Origin: Desulfobulbaceae bacterium | GTDB taxonomy: Bacteria > Desulfobacterota > Desulfobulbia > Desulfobulbales > Desulfobulbaceae | Direction of reading: 5' to 3' | Assembly: GCA_011391865.1 (NCBI GenBank) | Contig: JAABPV010000033.1 | Coordinates: 1 to 64,000, forward strand | Length of the DNA: 64,000 nucleotides | Shown: one piece after another, positions 33,602 to 44,535 of the stretch | Numbering within the stretch: position 1 is the stretch's first letter | How the letters are laid out: every line of letters starts with the position of its first letter | Program-made: the position numbers and the translations under genes | The notes under the pieces: generated by a model | The model's input: the letters and a program-made list of their open reading frames with translations, nothing else | Database searches by the model: none | What the model was told of the DNA's origin: nothing

Positions 33602-33628
33602 CTTGGGCGGAGGCTTTCTCCGCCCAAG
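33602..33628 (+). terminator. Hairpin terminator after the DUF3015 gene
   Basis: CTTGGGCGGAG (33602-33612) and CTCCGCCCAAG (33618-33628) form an 11-bp perfect stem with a GCTTT loop, 11 bases after the stop. There is no T-tract, so it may act as an RNA-stabilising 3' end or partial terminator before waaA. Confidence 0.55.
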
Positions 33629-33657
33629 AGGCCCTTGCAACTGAGAGCAGGCCTAAT

Positions 33658-34869
33658 TTGTTCCAGAAAAAGCATCGGAGCCGCGCCTTGGAGCGGCTGG
33701 GCTTGCGGACGCGGCAAGTCAGGGAGCGGTTGTCCGCCGCCGGGCCAAGGCCGGTGATTTGGATGCATGCCCTGTCTGTGGGCGAGGTGACTTCCGCCCT
33801 GCCTTTGGTCAAGGCTATCCGCGAGAGCATCCGCCCAGCTGCGCTTGTTTTCAGCGCGACCACCCACAGCGGCAAAGAGCTGGCCGAACGGCTGATCGCC
33901 CCGCACGTTGACCTTGTCCTGTTCAGCCCGCTGGATTTCCCCTGCGCTGTCCGCCGCTGTCTCGACGCAATCAGGCCGAGCTGCTTCATTCTTGTCGAGA
34001 CCGATTTCTGGCCGAACTGGCTGCGTCAGCTTCAGCGGCGGCAGATTCCGGCGATGCTCGTCAATGGCCGCATCTCTGAAAAATCCTTCGCCTCGTACCG
34101 CCGCTTCGCCTTTTTCTTCAGGCCGATGTTCCGCTGCTTCAGTCTGCTTTCCATGCAGACCGCGCAGGACAGGGACAAAATGCTCGCGCTCGGCATCCCG
34201 GCGGAGCGGCTCGTCTGCTTGGGCAATTTAAAATACGATCTGCCTGCTCGGCAGGCTGCTCCGCCCGATCTTGCGTCGGCGTATGATCATCGTTTGGTCT
34301 GGGGCTGCGGCTCCACCCATCCCGGCGAAGAAGAGCTGATTTTCGCGGCGTTCAAGAAACTTGCGGGGCTGCATCTGCGTTTAATCATCGCGCCGCGCAA
34401 GATTGAGCGAGGCGGCGAATTGCTCAATCTGGCCCGCAGCTTCGGCCTGAATGCCGTGCTCCGCAGCAGCGGTGCGGCAGGCGCGGAGAACAGCGTTTTC
34501 ATTTTGGACACCATCGGCGAGCTGGCAGGCTGCTACAGTTTGGCGCGGCTGGCCTTCATCGGCGGCAGTTTGGTGGATGAGGGCGGCCACAACCCGATTG
34601 AGGCGGCAGCGCAGGGCGTACCGGTGCTTTTTGGCCAACACATGGAGGATTTTGCTGAAATCGCCCGCGATTTAGTGGATTGCGGCGGGGCGGCGGTGGT
34701 CACAGCGGAGACGTTGGCCGAAACCGCCGCCGCCATTTTCAACGATGACGCGCTGCATACGGCTATGTCCGGCGCGGCCCGGCGGTTAGTCGAGCAGCAG
34801 CGCGGCGGCGTGGCGCGGCATGTGCAGGCGGTACAGGAACTGCTTGCCATCTCTATAGATGTGAAATAA
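33658..34869 (+). CDS. waaA: 3-deoxy-D-manno-octulosonic acid (Kdo) transferase, short N-terminus
   Basis: This GT-B enzyme of about 403 residues transfers Kdo from CMP-Kdo to lipid A precursors. Family blocks include WMHALSVGEVTSALPL, ILVETDFWPNWL, LVNGRISEKS, CLGNLKYD, GSTHPGEEE, RLIIAPRK, and the donor-site FIGGSLVDEGGHNPIEAAA with Glu in place. The usual 40-50-residue leader containing the N-terminal membrane anchor is reduced to about 34 residues with no hydrophobic segment. No ATG precedes the conserved part, so a TTG at 33658 is taken as start. The true start, or loss of the anchor, is uncertain. Confidence 0.85.
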   Translation: MFQKKHRSRALERLGLRTRQVRERLSAAGPRPVIWMHALSVGEVTSALPLVKAIRESIRPAALVFSATTHSGKELAERLIAPHVDLVLFSPLDFPCAVRRCLDAIRPSCFILVETDFWPNWLRQLQRRQIPAMLVNGRISEKSFASYRRFAFFFRPMFRCFSLLSMQTAQDRDKMLALGIPAERLVCLGNLKYDLPARQAAPPDLASAYDHRLVWGCGSTHPGEEELIFAAFKKLAGLHLRLIIAPRKIERGGELLNLARSFGLNAVLRSSGAAGAENSVFILDTIGELAGCYSLARLAFIGGSLVDEGGHNPIEAAAQGVPVLFGQHMEDFAEIARDLVDCGGAAVVTAETLAETAAAIFNDDALHTAMSGAARRLVEQQRGGVARHVQAVQELLAISIDVK

Positions 34870-34941
34870 ATTTGCATCAACTTTCAAACAGTTGTGCAGC
34901 TCATCAATAAATCCAAAACAAAAATACGTTCGATATTCAAG

Positions 34942-36921
34942 ATGAAGATGCGAATTTTTTTTGCTGCCGCAGCAACGTTCTTTTGCTTGCTGCTTTTTTT
35001 AAGCTATTCAAATCATTTTGACAATGGTTTTCAATTTGATGATCACCATACCATAGTGAATAATATTCATATCAGAGATATTTCAAATATATATTCATTT
35101 TTTACCAATACTGAAAGCTACGGCACGAACCCAGACAACCGGACCTATAACCCGATTTTGGTCACCCTGAATGCAGTTGATTACTGGATCGGCGGCGGCT
35201 TGAAACCGAGAGTTTTTCACATCTCAATCTTTGCCAGCTATATAGTGCTTGGAGCATTGCTCTATTTCTTTTTCAAAAAAATATTCGATCTCGCGCTTGC
35301 AGACCGCTGGAATAGCTGGTTCGCTCTTTTCTCAGTCGCATTTTTCATGCAGCATGCCGCGAACGCGGAAACAATCAACTATATCATCATGCGTTCAGAT
35401 TCTTTCTCAACCTTGATGATTGTCGCATCATTTGTTTTGTATTTCGATCAAAAGGCAAGGCGGTTCCGCCTGCATTATTTTACGTTCCTGCTTGGCTTGG
35501 GAACAAAGGATACTGGGTTCATTTTCGCGCCGCTGCTGGCAGTCTACATCCTTCTTTTTGAGGAAAAAATGCCTCTGTGGGGGCCGCTGCTGCCCAGAGG
35601 GAATTTTTCCAAGACGGCAAGTTTTATTAAAAAATCAGCACCAATTCTCATTGTTTCTGTATTTATTTTTTATCTTAAGCGGACATTGTTTAACCAAGGA
35701 AGCCCACTGCCTTCGGGCAGCGAGGGAGCGTCGCGCGCATTTCTCTATTTTGTGACGCAATGGCAGGTCATCGCCCATTATATCGGCAATTTTATTCTCC
35801 CAGTCCACCTGAGTGTTGACAAGGATTTTGTTCTTGTCAGCAGCATGTGGGAGAAAAAAACTCTGCTGAGCCTGTTTCTGCTGCTGTTTTTGGCCGCAGC
35901 CGCTGTCTTCACGTCGCGAAAACAGAAGATCAGACCGATATCCTTTGGCATCGTCTGGTTCTTTTTCGCCTTGGCCCCGACATCAAGTTTTATTCCGTTC
36001 GGCCAAATCGCCAATGACCATCGCACCTTCTTTCCGTACATAGGATTGGTCATGGCCTTGGGCTGGTTCATCGCTTTGAAAATCATCAAGGTCAGGGATT
36101 CCGCCTCAGCAAATAAAATGGCAATTTCTGCTATTACCGCTGCATGTCTGGCGATTGTTGGGCTGCACGCTTTCGGAACCTATCAAAGAAATATTGTCTG
36201 GGGGTCAGAGGAGCTGCTGTGGGGCGACGCTGCGGTCAAGTCGCCAGACAATGCAAGAGTTCAGTTGAACTACGGCCTCGCCCTGATGGAAAAAGGAAAA
36301 TATGACTTGGCTTTTCTTCATTACAACAAGGCACTTACAATGTCGCCGCGCTGGTCCTATGTGCATATAAACATGGCGATATTAAAAAATGTCATGGGGC
36401 AGTCTGAAGAGGCTGAACAGCATTTCAAGACCGCACTCGCGAATCATCTCATGAATCCGAACGCATATTATTACTATGCAGTCTTCTTGAAGAAAAAATC
36501 AAGGCTGCTGGAAGCACTTGAACTTGTCAGACGTGGCATGAAGGTCAGTCCGAATTATGCCGGATTTCATGCCCTGCATCAGGAGCTGCTGCATGCTGCC
36601 GCAGCAACGGTCAGCGAGCTGCTTGCCTACGAGCGAGAGTTAGACAAAAATCCGAAAAAAGAAGATTATATCAGTCTCAGTTTAAGCTACTACAAAGCCG
36701 GAGAGTACAAACGCTGCATCTCTGTCTGTGAAAAAGTCCTGCTGCTGGAGCCGGATTCTGTTGTCGCCTACAACAACATATGCAGCGCATATAATGCGAT
36801 GGCTGAGTGGGACAAGGCGCGGGAGGCATGCGGCAAAGCCTTGGCTATAAATCCTGATTACGAGCTGGCCAGAAATAATCTGCGCGTGGCGGTCGAAGGG
36901 AGCGCGGGCGGCGGAAAATAG
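34942..36921 (+). CDS. TMTC-like GT-C membrane protein with TPR repeats (copy 1)
   Basis: The N-terminal two-thirds of this protein of about 659 residues has ten or so membrane helices, with the conserved FDD motif (FQFDDHHTIVNN) in the first extracytoplasmic loop. That loop placement is typical of GT-C glycosyltransferases of the TMTC/PMT type. From about residue 440 TPR units follow (for example ARVQLNYGLALMEKGKYDLA and VAYNNICSAYNAMAEWDKA). It probably transfers a sugar to a protein or surface glycan on the periplasmic side. It resembles the protein at 50057-52120. Codon use is AT-richer than its neighbours. The frame is open to a GTG at 34894; ATG 34942 is chosen, with a weak ribosome site. 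Confidence 0.75.
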   Translation: MKMRIFFAAAATFFCLLLFLSYSNHFDNGFQFDDHHTIVNNIHIRDISNIYSFFTNTESYGTNPDNRTYNPILVTLNAVDYWIGGGLKPRVFHISIFASYIVLGALLYFFFKKIFDLALADRWNSWFALFSVAFFMQHAANAETINYIIMRSDSFSTLMIVASFVLYFDQKARRFRLHYFTFLLGLGTKDTGFIFAPLLAVYILLFEEKMPLWGPLLPRGNFSKTASFIKKSAPILIVSVFIFYLKRTLFNQGSPLPSGSEGASRAFLYFVTQWQVIAHYIGNFILPVHLSVDKDFVLVSSMWEKKTLLSLFLLLFLAAAAVFTSRKQKIRPISFGIVWFFFALAPTSSFIPFGQIANDHRTFFPYIGLVMALGWFIALKIIKVRDSASANKMAISAITAACLAIVGLHAFGTYQRNIVWGSEELLWGDAAVKSPDNARVQLNYGLALMEKGKYDLAFLHYNKALTMSPRWSYVHINMAILKNVMGQSEEAEQHFKTALANHLMNPNAYYYYAVFLKKKSRLLEALELVRRGMKVSPNYAGFHALHQELLHAAAATVSELLAYERELDKNPKKEDYISLSLSYYKAGEYKRCISVCEKVLLLEPDSVVAYNNICSAYNAMAEWDKAREACGKALAINPDYELARNNLRVAVEGSAGGGK

Positions 36922-36945
36922 CCTGTTTGCGTTTTGCGGCACTTC

Positions 36946-36980
36946 AAGGCGGCTGCCGCTGGCGGGCCGCCTTATTTTTT
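36946..36980 (+). terminator. Intrinsic terminator after the TMTC-like gene
   Basis: AAGGCGGC (36946-36953) pairs with GCCGCCTT (36966-36973), followed by ATTTTTT. This 8-bp GC-rich stem plus T-run is a standard rho-independent terminator. Confidence 0.75.
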
Positions 36981-37073
36981 AGCAAATCTTTTTGTTTTCG
37001 GCAGGCTGAAGGCCCGGTATAATTCCTGTGAGCAGTTCCCGCCCAATACCTCTTCTTCCGCATGGAGGATCCC

Positions 37074-40000
37074 ATGAAAGCCGCTGTTTTTTCCACCGTG
37101 TTGCTGCTGCTCAGCCTTTTTTCCTCGCTGGCAGCCGCTGATGAAATGTACCGCCTCCAGCATCTGGAGCAGGAGGCGCAGAAGTTCGCCGCCAAATACG
37201 CCCGCTCCGACGGCAGTCCGCCCAGATCTGACGAGGCGGCCGTTCTTCTGCAAGCCGCTGCAATTCTGACAGCTGCGGACGACTGCTCCGCCGCTGTAGG
37301 GGGGCTGCATAAGCAGGCGGCGTGGCGGGCAGACCGTTTGCCTGCGGGTTTTTGGGTTTCATTGGCCAAGGCGGCAGGCTGCGCAGATGACTGGACAGCG
37401 GCCAGCCAGAGCGGCTGGATGGCCTATCTTGCCGCAGGGGAGTCGCCGGCCGCGCAGAAAGAAGCTCTTGCTCTCACTGGCAAGGCGCTGGAGAAGCGCA
37501 CCACCAACTACTACAACTGGACTCCGGCAGCCATCAGCGTTTATGAACTGCTGGCCAAGCTGGGAGACAAAGACGATGCGGAACGTCTGCTGAGTGCCGA
37601 GAAAAAAAAGAAGGAAGAGGCTCTGAGCGCGGAGACGCAGCGGCAGGCGCAGGAGCTGGCTCAACGGCGTGCGGCGGAAAAGGCGGCTCACGAGGCGAAG
37701 CTGGCTGAACTGCGGCAAAAGCAGCTTGAAGAGAAAATGCTGAGAATTCAAGGTTCCGAGGCGGCAACTGACAGCAGCCAGCCTAAGCTCTGCCTCAGCT
37801 TTAATGAAAATTTGCCCAGCCCGGATTCATTTCACTACGGCGACTACATTCAAGTCGCTCCTGCCATTTCGTTGGATTTCGCTGTTGAGGAGCGCAAGCT
37901 CTGCATCGGCGGCGCGTCCTACGAAACGTCCTACACCGTGATTGTCCGCAGCGGCATGAAAGTGAAGGAGCGGACACTGCCTGAAACGGCGCATTTGACC
38001 ATTAAGACAGAACACCGCGATCCGGCCCTCTGGTTCAATCAAAGCGACTATGTCTTGGCTGATCGCAGCAACCGGGGTATCGGCCTGAACAGCATCAACG
38101 TGAACAAGGTGCGCCTCCAGCTCTTCCGCATTCATGAACGCAACATTCTTGGCACATTTGTTCAAGAAAAATTCCGTAAAAAACTGAACGGCGACGATCT
38201 CAATATCATCGAAGAAAGCGTAGGCGAGCGTGTCTGGCAGGGCAGCACGGAAATCACGCCGGAGCCGGACAAGGTCATGACCACCAGCGCGATTGTCTTG
38301 CCGCAGGATGTCTTGGCCATCGCTCCTGGCCTCTACGTGCTGGTTGCCGGGCAGATCAAGCCGAAAAAAAATGCCGGTTCTGAAGAAGAGGGGGAGGACG
38401 GAGAAGAGGACGAAGATTATGAAAACGAATGGGAGGGCCAAGCCAGTCAATGGGTGGTGGTTTCCGACATTGGCCTCAGCACCTATCAGGGCAGCGACGG
38501 CCTGACTGTAGCCGCCCGCAGCTTGGACAGTGCCCTGCCCATCGCCGGGCTGCAAATCGGCCTCTACGCCCGCAACAACAGTCCCTTGGCCACGCTGACC
38601 ACCGACGAACAAGGCTTGGTGCGCTTCGCCTCCGGCTTGCTGGAAGGCAAGGGCGGGCAGGCGGCGTTCCATCTCATGTCAGCGGACAGCAAGCACGGCT
38701 TCACTTTCCTCCAGCTGGAGCAGGCTCCATTTGATCTCAGCGACCGGGGCGTGAGCGGTAGAACCGCGCCCGGCCCGCTTGATGCCTATGTTTATACGGA
38801 GCGCGGCATCTATCGTCCCGGTGAGACCATTCATCTGGCCGCGATTGTTCGTGATCGTATCGCCCGCTCTACAGCCAGCCCGCCTCTAACGCTGCAAGTC
38901 AGTGGCCCGGACGGGAAGGTGCTGATCGAACGGCTGCTCAAACCGGACAGCGCAGGCGGCTATTCGGATACCATTCATCTGGCCAACGCAGCCCGTTCCG
39001 GCAACTGGACGGCGGCATTGTATGCCGATGTTGAGGACAAGCCGGTTGGTCAGACGGTCTTTCAGGTAAAATCCTTCAAGCCACCACGCTTAGAGGTACG
39101 TTTAGAGCCAAAGGGTGCGCTCGACGAGCAGAACAATGCCGAGCTGGCTGTGCAGGCTGATTATTTCTACGGCTCTCCCGGCTCAGAGCTGACGGTCAAA
39201 GGCAAGATGAAGCTGGAATACGAGCCGCATCCTTTTACTGATTACGCCGCCTATTATTTTGGCAAAGACAAGGTTGATCCGGGCCTTGCCGAGATTGAGC
39301 TGGAGGAAATCAGCACCGACGAAAAGGGCCACGGCCTGCTGCCGCTGATCCTTGAAGGCCAGCAGAACGCCACGCTTCAGCCGCTCAAAGCGGTGGTCAG
39401 CGTGGATGTGCTCGACATTGACGGCAGGGCGGTCAGTGTCACGTCCAGCCTGCCGGTGCGGCATCTGAAGGAATACTTTGGCCTGAAACCCGGTTTTGCC
39501 GATCTGCGCATTCCTGAGTCCAGCGATGCCAAGTTTGAGATCATCGCCTTGGACAGCAAAGGTCAGCCGCAGGAAAAAGGCCAAGCCGAATGGCGGTTGG
39601 TGCGCGAGGAGATTGATTATCAGTGGTTCCGCAAGGACGGCGACTGGGCCTATGAACGGATTGTCCGCGACAAGGAGGAGCAGCGCGGCGAGCTGGCTTG
39701 GGAGAAGGCCGGGCCGCAGCCGCTGGCCATGCCGACTGGCTGGGGCCAGTACCGCCTTGAATTGCTGAACAAAGACAAAGTGCTGCTCACCACGCTGCGC
39801 TTCACCGCAGGCGAGCAGCTTGTCGGCGAAAGCGAGACCCCGGATTCGGTCAAGGTGGTGCTCGACCGCTCCGGCTACAAGGTCGGCGAGACCGCCAAGC
39901 TGACCGTCACTGCGCCGTACCAAGGTCAAGCCAGCTTGGTGCTGGCCAACACCGCTGTGAACGGGGTGCGCAATTTTGCCCTCAGCGGCAAAGAGCAGAC

Positions 40001-42623
40001 CATTGACATCCCGGTTGAGGACGGCTGGGGCGCGGGCGTGTACGCCTTGATCACAGTCTATCGTCCCGGCAAGGAAGCAAAAAAAGGCGCAGACCGCGCG
40101 GTCGGTTTAGTCTGGCTGCCAGTTGATCCGGCGGACAAACGGCTGGAAGTGGCGGTCAACGCTCCCGAGCAGACCCGGCCCCGGCAGGTGCTGCAAGTGC
40201 CGGTTGCGGTCAAAGGCGCGGAGGCAGGCAGCGAAATCCGCCTGACCTTGGCCGCAGTGGATGAAGGCGTGCTCCAGCTGACCAGCTTCGTCTCGCCTGA
40301 CCCCATCGCTTGGTTCTTCGCCAAGCCGCAGCTTGGCCTCGACCTCCGCGATATGTACGGCCAGCTCATCATTCCGCCGGAGAGCAAGCCGCTCGTCCTG
40401 CGCAGCGGCGCGGGCGAGGACGGCCTGCGCGGCGCGCCGCAGTCAAATGTGAAGGTGGTTTCGCTCTTCTCCGGAGTGGTGCAGGCGGGCGCGGACGGCA
40501 CGGTTTCGGTGCCGCTGGACATCCCCGATTTCAACGGCAGACTGCGGCTGATGGCTGTGGCGTGGTCAAAGGAAAAAACCGGCGCGGCCAGCAAAGCGAT
40601 GCGGATCAACGACCCGGTGGTGATTTCGCCCTCGCTGCCGCGCTATCTGGCGGACGGCGACAAATCCAGCATTCAGCTGCTGATTGAGAACATTGACGGT
40701 CCGGCAGGCCAGTATCAAGTTGCTTGGCAAGCTGAGGGCGCGGTGCTGTTCATCCTCTCGGAGAGTAGCGATCCCCAAACTATGTCAGCTGAAAGCCTTT
40801 TGGGAAAAAGTAGCGTAACCATCGCCGAGCTTCAGCCCAAAAAGCGGCAGAGCCTCAGCTTCCCGGTGACAGCCTCCGGCATTGGCAGCGGGAAGCTGCA
40901 TCTGAGCGTGACTGGGCCGGAAGGCTACAGCTACAAGGGTGAATTCGACCTCAACGTGCGGGGCAAATATCTGCCCACGCTGACCCGCACCTACAGCAAG
41001 CTCGATCCCGGCGCGGCTCTCACCCTGAGCAAGGACAGCCTCAGCGGCCTCTACCCGGCAACCGCCAAGGTGGCTCTCAGCGTGTCCTCAATGCCCAACG
41101 TGGATGTGGCCGGGCTGCTCGGCGAGCTGGACCGCTACCCGCACGGCTGCTTGGAGCAGCTCACCAGCCGGGCTTTGCCGCTGCTCTATGCCAACGAGCT
41201 GGCCGCCCGCTTTGCCTATCCGGCGGACAACAAGTTGGCAGGCCGGGTGCAGGGCGCGATTGAGCTGATTCTGCAAAAACAGCTTGGCGAAGGCAGCTTC
41301 GGCCTTTGGTCGGATGAAAGCAGCGAGGAACCTTGGCTTTCGGCCTATGCGATGGATTTTCTGGGCCGGGCCAAGGCGAAAGGCTTTGACGTGCCAGATT
41401 ATTTCTACAAAAAAGGGCTGGACTGGCTGACCAGCGAGGTGAAGAGCGGCGGCGAAGGCAAGCATCTCGAAGCCATAGCCTACGCCCACTGGGTGCTGGC
41501 GAAAGCTGGCCAAGCCCGGCACGAGGATGCCCGTTATCTGTTCGACACCAAATTCGACAGCATCAGCTCGCCGCTAGCCCAGGCCCAGCTGGCCGGAACG
41601 TTGGCCCTGCTCGGCGATCAGGAGCGGGCAATGAACGGGCTTAAAGCGGCCTTACGGGCAGCGGACACCGAGGCAGCCTCGTGGTGGAGCTACGGCTCGC
41701 GGCTGCGCGATCTGGCCGCAGTGATCAGCATCATCGGCGAGACCGGCCTGAAGGAGCTTGATCCGGCTCCGGCGTGGCAGGAGCTGACCAGCCGGATGAG
41801 CAAGAGGCGGTACTTGTCCACCCAGGAGCAGGCCGCGCTGATCATGGCCGCCCTGACCTTGGACAAGGGGCAGCCGCTTGATCTGGAAGTGACTGGAATC
41901 GATCTGCCCAAACCGCAGCCGGAGGAGAAAAGCAGTTCCTCGCTGCTGGGCCGCTTCTTTTCGGCCTTCAGTATGGATAGCGACAAGCCGAAAGAAGAGG
42001 AAAAGAAGGCACCGGAGAAAAAATCCTTCTTCTCCCTCAGCCGCAGCGGTGAATCTCTGCTGACAAACCCGGTCACGCTGCGCAACAAAGGGCAGGCCGC
42101 CGTCTGGTTGGTGACGACCGTGCAGGGCGCGCCGGTCAGCGAGCCTGCGCCGGTGCAAAACGGCTTCGCTGTCCGGCGGACGTGGTTCAACACTTCTGGC
42201 GAGCCGCTGACTCTGGACAAAGTGCCGCAGAGTGCGCTGGCTGTGGTGAAGGTCGAAGGCGAGGCGGATGCCGGACTGGATGCGCAGTCGCTGCTGATTG
42301 ACCTGCTGCCTGCGGGCTTTGAAATTGAAAAAGCCGTAGTTAGCGGCACGGACAGTGCAGCAGGCTTTAGCTGGCTGCCGGAACTCAGCACTGCCGAATA
42401 TACCGACGCGCGAGACGACCGCTTCATCGCGGCCTTCAGCACGCAGTCGCTGCCGAAAATGGAGGGCAACAGCGGCCTGCGGCCCTTCCGCTTCGCTTAT
42501 TTAGTGCAGGCGGTCACGCCGGGCAGCTACGCCCTGCCGCCCGCCGAGGTGGAGGCCATGTACCGGCCTGAATACCGGGCGCGGAACACGGCAGGCGCGG
42601 TGACAGTGGTGCGGGAGCAGTAA
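37074..42623 (+). CDS. Alpha-2-macroglobulin family protein with intact thioester motif
   Basis: This 1849-residue exported protein has a Sec signal peptide (cleavage near SLAAA-DE; no lipobox Cys). A Lys/Glu-rich coil (about 175-230) precedes a chain of macroglobulin-like beta domains. LDAYVYTERGIYRPGETIHL (about 575) marks the MG segment typical of bacterial A2M, and an acidic linker lies near 440-455. The thioester motif CLEQ is present (Cys1359 in YPHGCLEQLTS), followed by the alpha-helical TED-like region. A charged Lys/Glu linker (about 1640-1660) and beta C-terminal domains end it. Bacterial A2Ms trap attacking proteases in the periplasm. The usual pbpC partner is not adjacent. A TATAAT (37018-37023) with poor -35 and GGAGG lie upstream. 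Confidence 0.88.
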   Translation: MKAAVFSTVLLLLSLFSSLAAADEMYRLQHLEQEAQKFAAKYARSDGSPPRSDEAAVLLQAAAILTAADDCSAAVGGLHKQAAWRADRLPAGFWVSLAKAAGCADDWTAASQSGWMAYLAAGESPAAQKEALALTGKALEKRTTNYYNWTPAAISVYELLAKLGDKDDAERLLSAEKKKKEEALSAETQRQAQELAQRRAAEKAAHEAKLAELRQKQLEEKMLRIQGSEAATDSSQPKLCLSFNENLPSPDSFHYGDYIQVAPAISLDFAVEERKLCIGGASYETSYTVIVRSGMKVKERTLPETAHLTIKTEHRDPALWFNQSDYVLADRSNRGIGLNSINVNKVRLQLFRIHERNILGTFVQEKFRKKLNGDDLNIIEESVGERVWQGSTEITPEPDKVMTTSAIVLPQDVLAIAPGLYVLVAGQIKPKKNAGSEEEGEDGEEDEDYENEWEGQASQWVVVSDIGLSTYQGSDGLTVAARSLDSALPIAGLQIGLYARNNSPLATLTTDEQGLVRFASGLLEGKGGQAAFHLMSADSKHGFTFLQLEQAPFDLSDRGVSGRTAPGPLDAYVYTERGIYRPGETIHLAAIVRDRIARSTASPPLTLQVSGPDGKVLIERLLKPDSAGGYSDTIHLANAARSGNWTAALYADVEDKPVGQTVFQVKSFKPPRLEVRLEPKGALDEQNNAELAVQADYFYGSPGSELTVKGKMKLEYEPHPFTDYAAYYFGKDKVDPGLAEIELEEISTDEKGHGLLPLILEGQQNATLQPLKAVVSVDVLDIDGRAVSVTSSLPVRHLKEYFGLKPGFADLRIPESSDAKFEIIALDSKGQPQEKGQAEWRLVREEIDYQWFRKDGDWAYERIVRDKEEQRGELAWEKAGPQPLAMPTGWGQYRLELLNKDKVLLTTLRFTAGEQLVGESETPDSVKVVLDRSGYKVGETAKLTVTAPYQGQASLVLANTAVNGVRNFALSGKEQTIDIPVEDGWGAGVYALITVYRPGKEAKKGADRAVGLVWLPVDPADKRLEVAVNAPEQTRPRQVLQVPVAVKGAEAGSEIRLTLAAVDEGVLQLTSFVSPDPIAWFFAKPQLGLDLRDMYGQLIIPPESKPLVLRSGAGEDGLRGAPQSNVKVVSLFSGVVQAGADGTVSVPLDIPDFNGRLRLMAVAWSKEKTGAASKAMRINDPVVISPSLPRYLADGDKSSIQLLIENIDGPAGQYQVAWQAEGAVLFILSESSDPQTMSAESLLGKSSVTIAELQPKKRQSLSFPVTASGIGSGKLHLSVTGPEGYSYKGEFDLNVRGKYLPTLTRTYSKLDPGAALTLSKDSLSGLYPATAKVALSVSSMPNVDVAGLLGELDRYPHGCLEQLTSRALPLLYANELAARFAYPADNKLAGRVQGAIELILQKQLGEGSFGLWSDESSEEPWLSAYAMDFLGRAKAKGFDVPDYFYKKGLDWLTSEVKSGGEGKHLEAIAYAHWVLAKAGQARHEDARYLFDTKFDSISSPLAQAQLAGTLALLGDQERAMNGLKAALRAADTEAASWWSYGSRLRDLAAVISIIGETGLKELDPAPAWQELTSRMSKRRYLSTQEQAALIMAALTLDKGQPLDLEVTGIDLPKPQPEEKSSSSLLGRFFSAFSMDSDKPKEEEKKAPEKKSFFSLSRSGESLLTNPVTLRNKGQAAVWLVTTVQGAPVSEPAPVQNGFAVRRTWFNTSGEPLTLDKVPQSALAVVKVEGEADAGLDAQSLLIDLLPAGFEIEKAVVSGTDSAAGFSWLPELSTAEYTDARDDRFIAAFSTQSLPKMEGNSGLRPFRFAYLVQAVTPGSYALPPAEVEAMYRPEYRARNTAGAVTVVREQ

Positions 42624-42636
42624 AAAGGCAAGCGGG

Positions 42637-42682
42637 AACAGCTTCATGAGGACGGCACTGTCCTCATGAGGCTGTTTTATAT
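42637..42682 (+). terminator. Intrinsic terminator after the alpha-2-macroglobulin gene
   Basis: Nested arms AACAGC and CATGAGGAC on the left pair with GTCCTCATG and GCTGTT on the right (42637-42676), followed by TTATATTT. It separates the A2M gene from rsmG. Confidence 0.75.
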
Positions 42683-42721
42683 TTCCTCCAAAACATGTTT
42701 TGACAGCATTGACTCTGCGCC

Positions 42722-43369
42722 ATGTGCGACCGCAAACAATTTCTTCTCGGTCTTGAGCGGCTTGGCCTCAGCATTCCTCATGCCGCTGTTGCCAGTCTGC
42801 TGCTGTATTGTCAGGAGCTGCAAAAATGGAACCGGAAGATCAATCTGATCGCCCGCGAAACCACAGCGGCTGAGGTTGTGGAAAAGCATTTTCTTGATTC
42901 CTTGGCCTTGCTGCCGCTGTTGAACAAATACGGCGGCGGGCCGGAGGGCGCGCACCTGCTTGATGTTGGCAGCGGCGCAGGCTTTCCCGGCTTGGTTTTG
43001 GCGGCGGCCATGCCTGAGCTGCGCGTGACCCTGCTGGAGCCGCGCCAGAAGCGCACCGTTTTTCTTCGCCATATTGCCCGCACGCTGGGATTGAGCAACG
43101 TGCAGGTGCGCGAGGAGCGGCTAGAGCCGGGCAGACCGCTGCCGGAGCCGTTCGATTGCATCACCAGCCGGGCCGTGGCCGCTCCGGAGGTTTTCCTGCC
43201 CCTGATCGAGCAGGCTGCCGGGCCGGAAACCGTAGTCATTCTCATGCTGGCGACGGAGGAGCGGCAAAGCTGGGACGCAAGCCGCTGGCAGACTGTCGAG
43301 CAGCTCAAATTTGTTTTGCCCTTCTCCGGCGATCCGCGCCTGCTGGCTGCCGTGCGGAAACAGCCTTGA
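42722..43369 (+). CDS. rsmG: 16S rRNA (guanine527-N7)-methyltransferase RsmG
   Basis: This 215-residue SAM-dependent methyltransferase modifies G527 of 16S rRNA; loss gives low-level streptomycin resistance in other bacteria. Family blocks are KWNRKINLIA, EKHFLDSLALL, LLDVGSGAGFPGLVLAAAMP (SAM motif I), LLEPRQKRTVFLRHI and ITSRAVA. The length is normal. The ATG at 42722 has no strong ribosome site nearby. The mnmG/parA neighbours common in other genomes are absent here. Confidence 0.93.
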   Translation: MCDRKQFLLGLERLGLSIPHAAVASLLLYCQELQKWNRKINLIARETTAAEVVEKHFLDSLALLPLLNKYGGGPEGAHLLDVGSGAGFPGLVLAAAMPELRVTLLEPRQKRTVFLRHIARTLGLSNVQVREERLEPGRPLPEPFDCITSRAVAAPEVFLPLIEQAAGPETVVILMLATEERQSWDASRWQTVEQLKFVLPFSGDPRLLAAVRKQP

Positions 43370-43374
43370 CAGCC

Positions 43375-43403
43375 TTGGCAAACCGCTCTTTTTCTGGTAA
43401 TCT
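43375..43403 (+). promoter_or_regulatory. Sigma-70-type promoter for leuB-prs-asd-plsY
   Basis: TTGGCA (43375-43380), 17 bases and TAATCT (43398-43403) lie just after rsmG. The predicted start is near 43410, leaving a leader of about 45 bases with AAGGA ahead of the leuB start. Confidence 0.5.
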
Positions 43404-43437
43404 TCCGGGCAAATTTTTTCCAGCGAATTCTGACTGA

Positions 43438-44532
<1,095 letters not shown>

Positions 44533-44535
44533 GCA

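Noticed and set aside
37534-37767. Minus-strand small frame opposite the alpha-2-macroglobulin coiled region
   Set aside because: It is antisense to a Lys/Glu-rich coding stretch, is low-complexity and shows no ribosome site.
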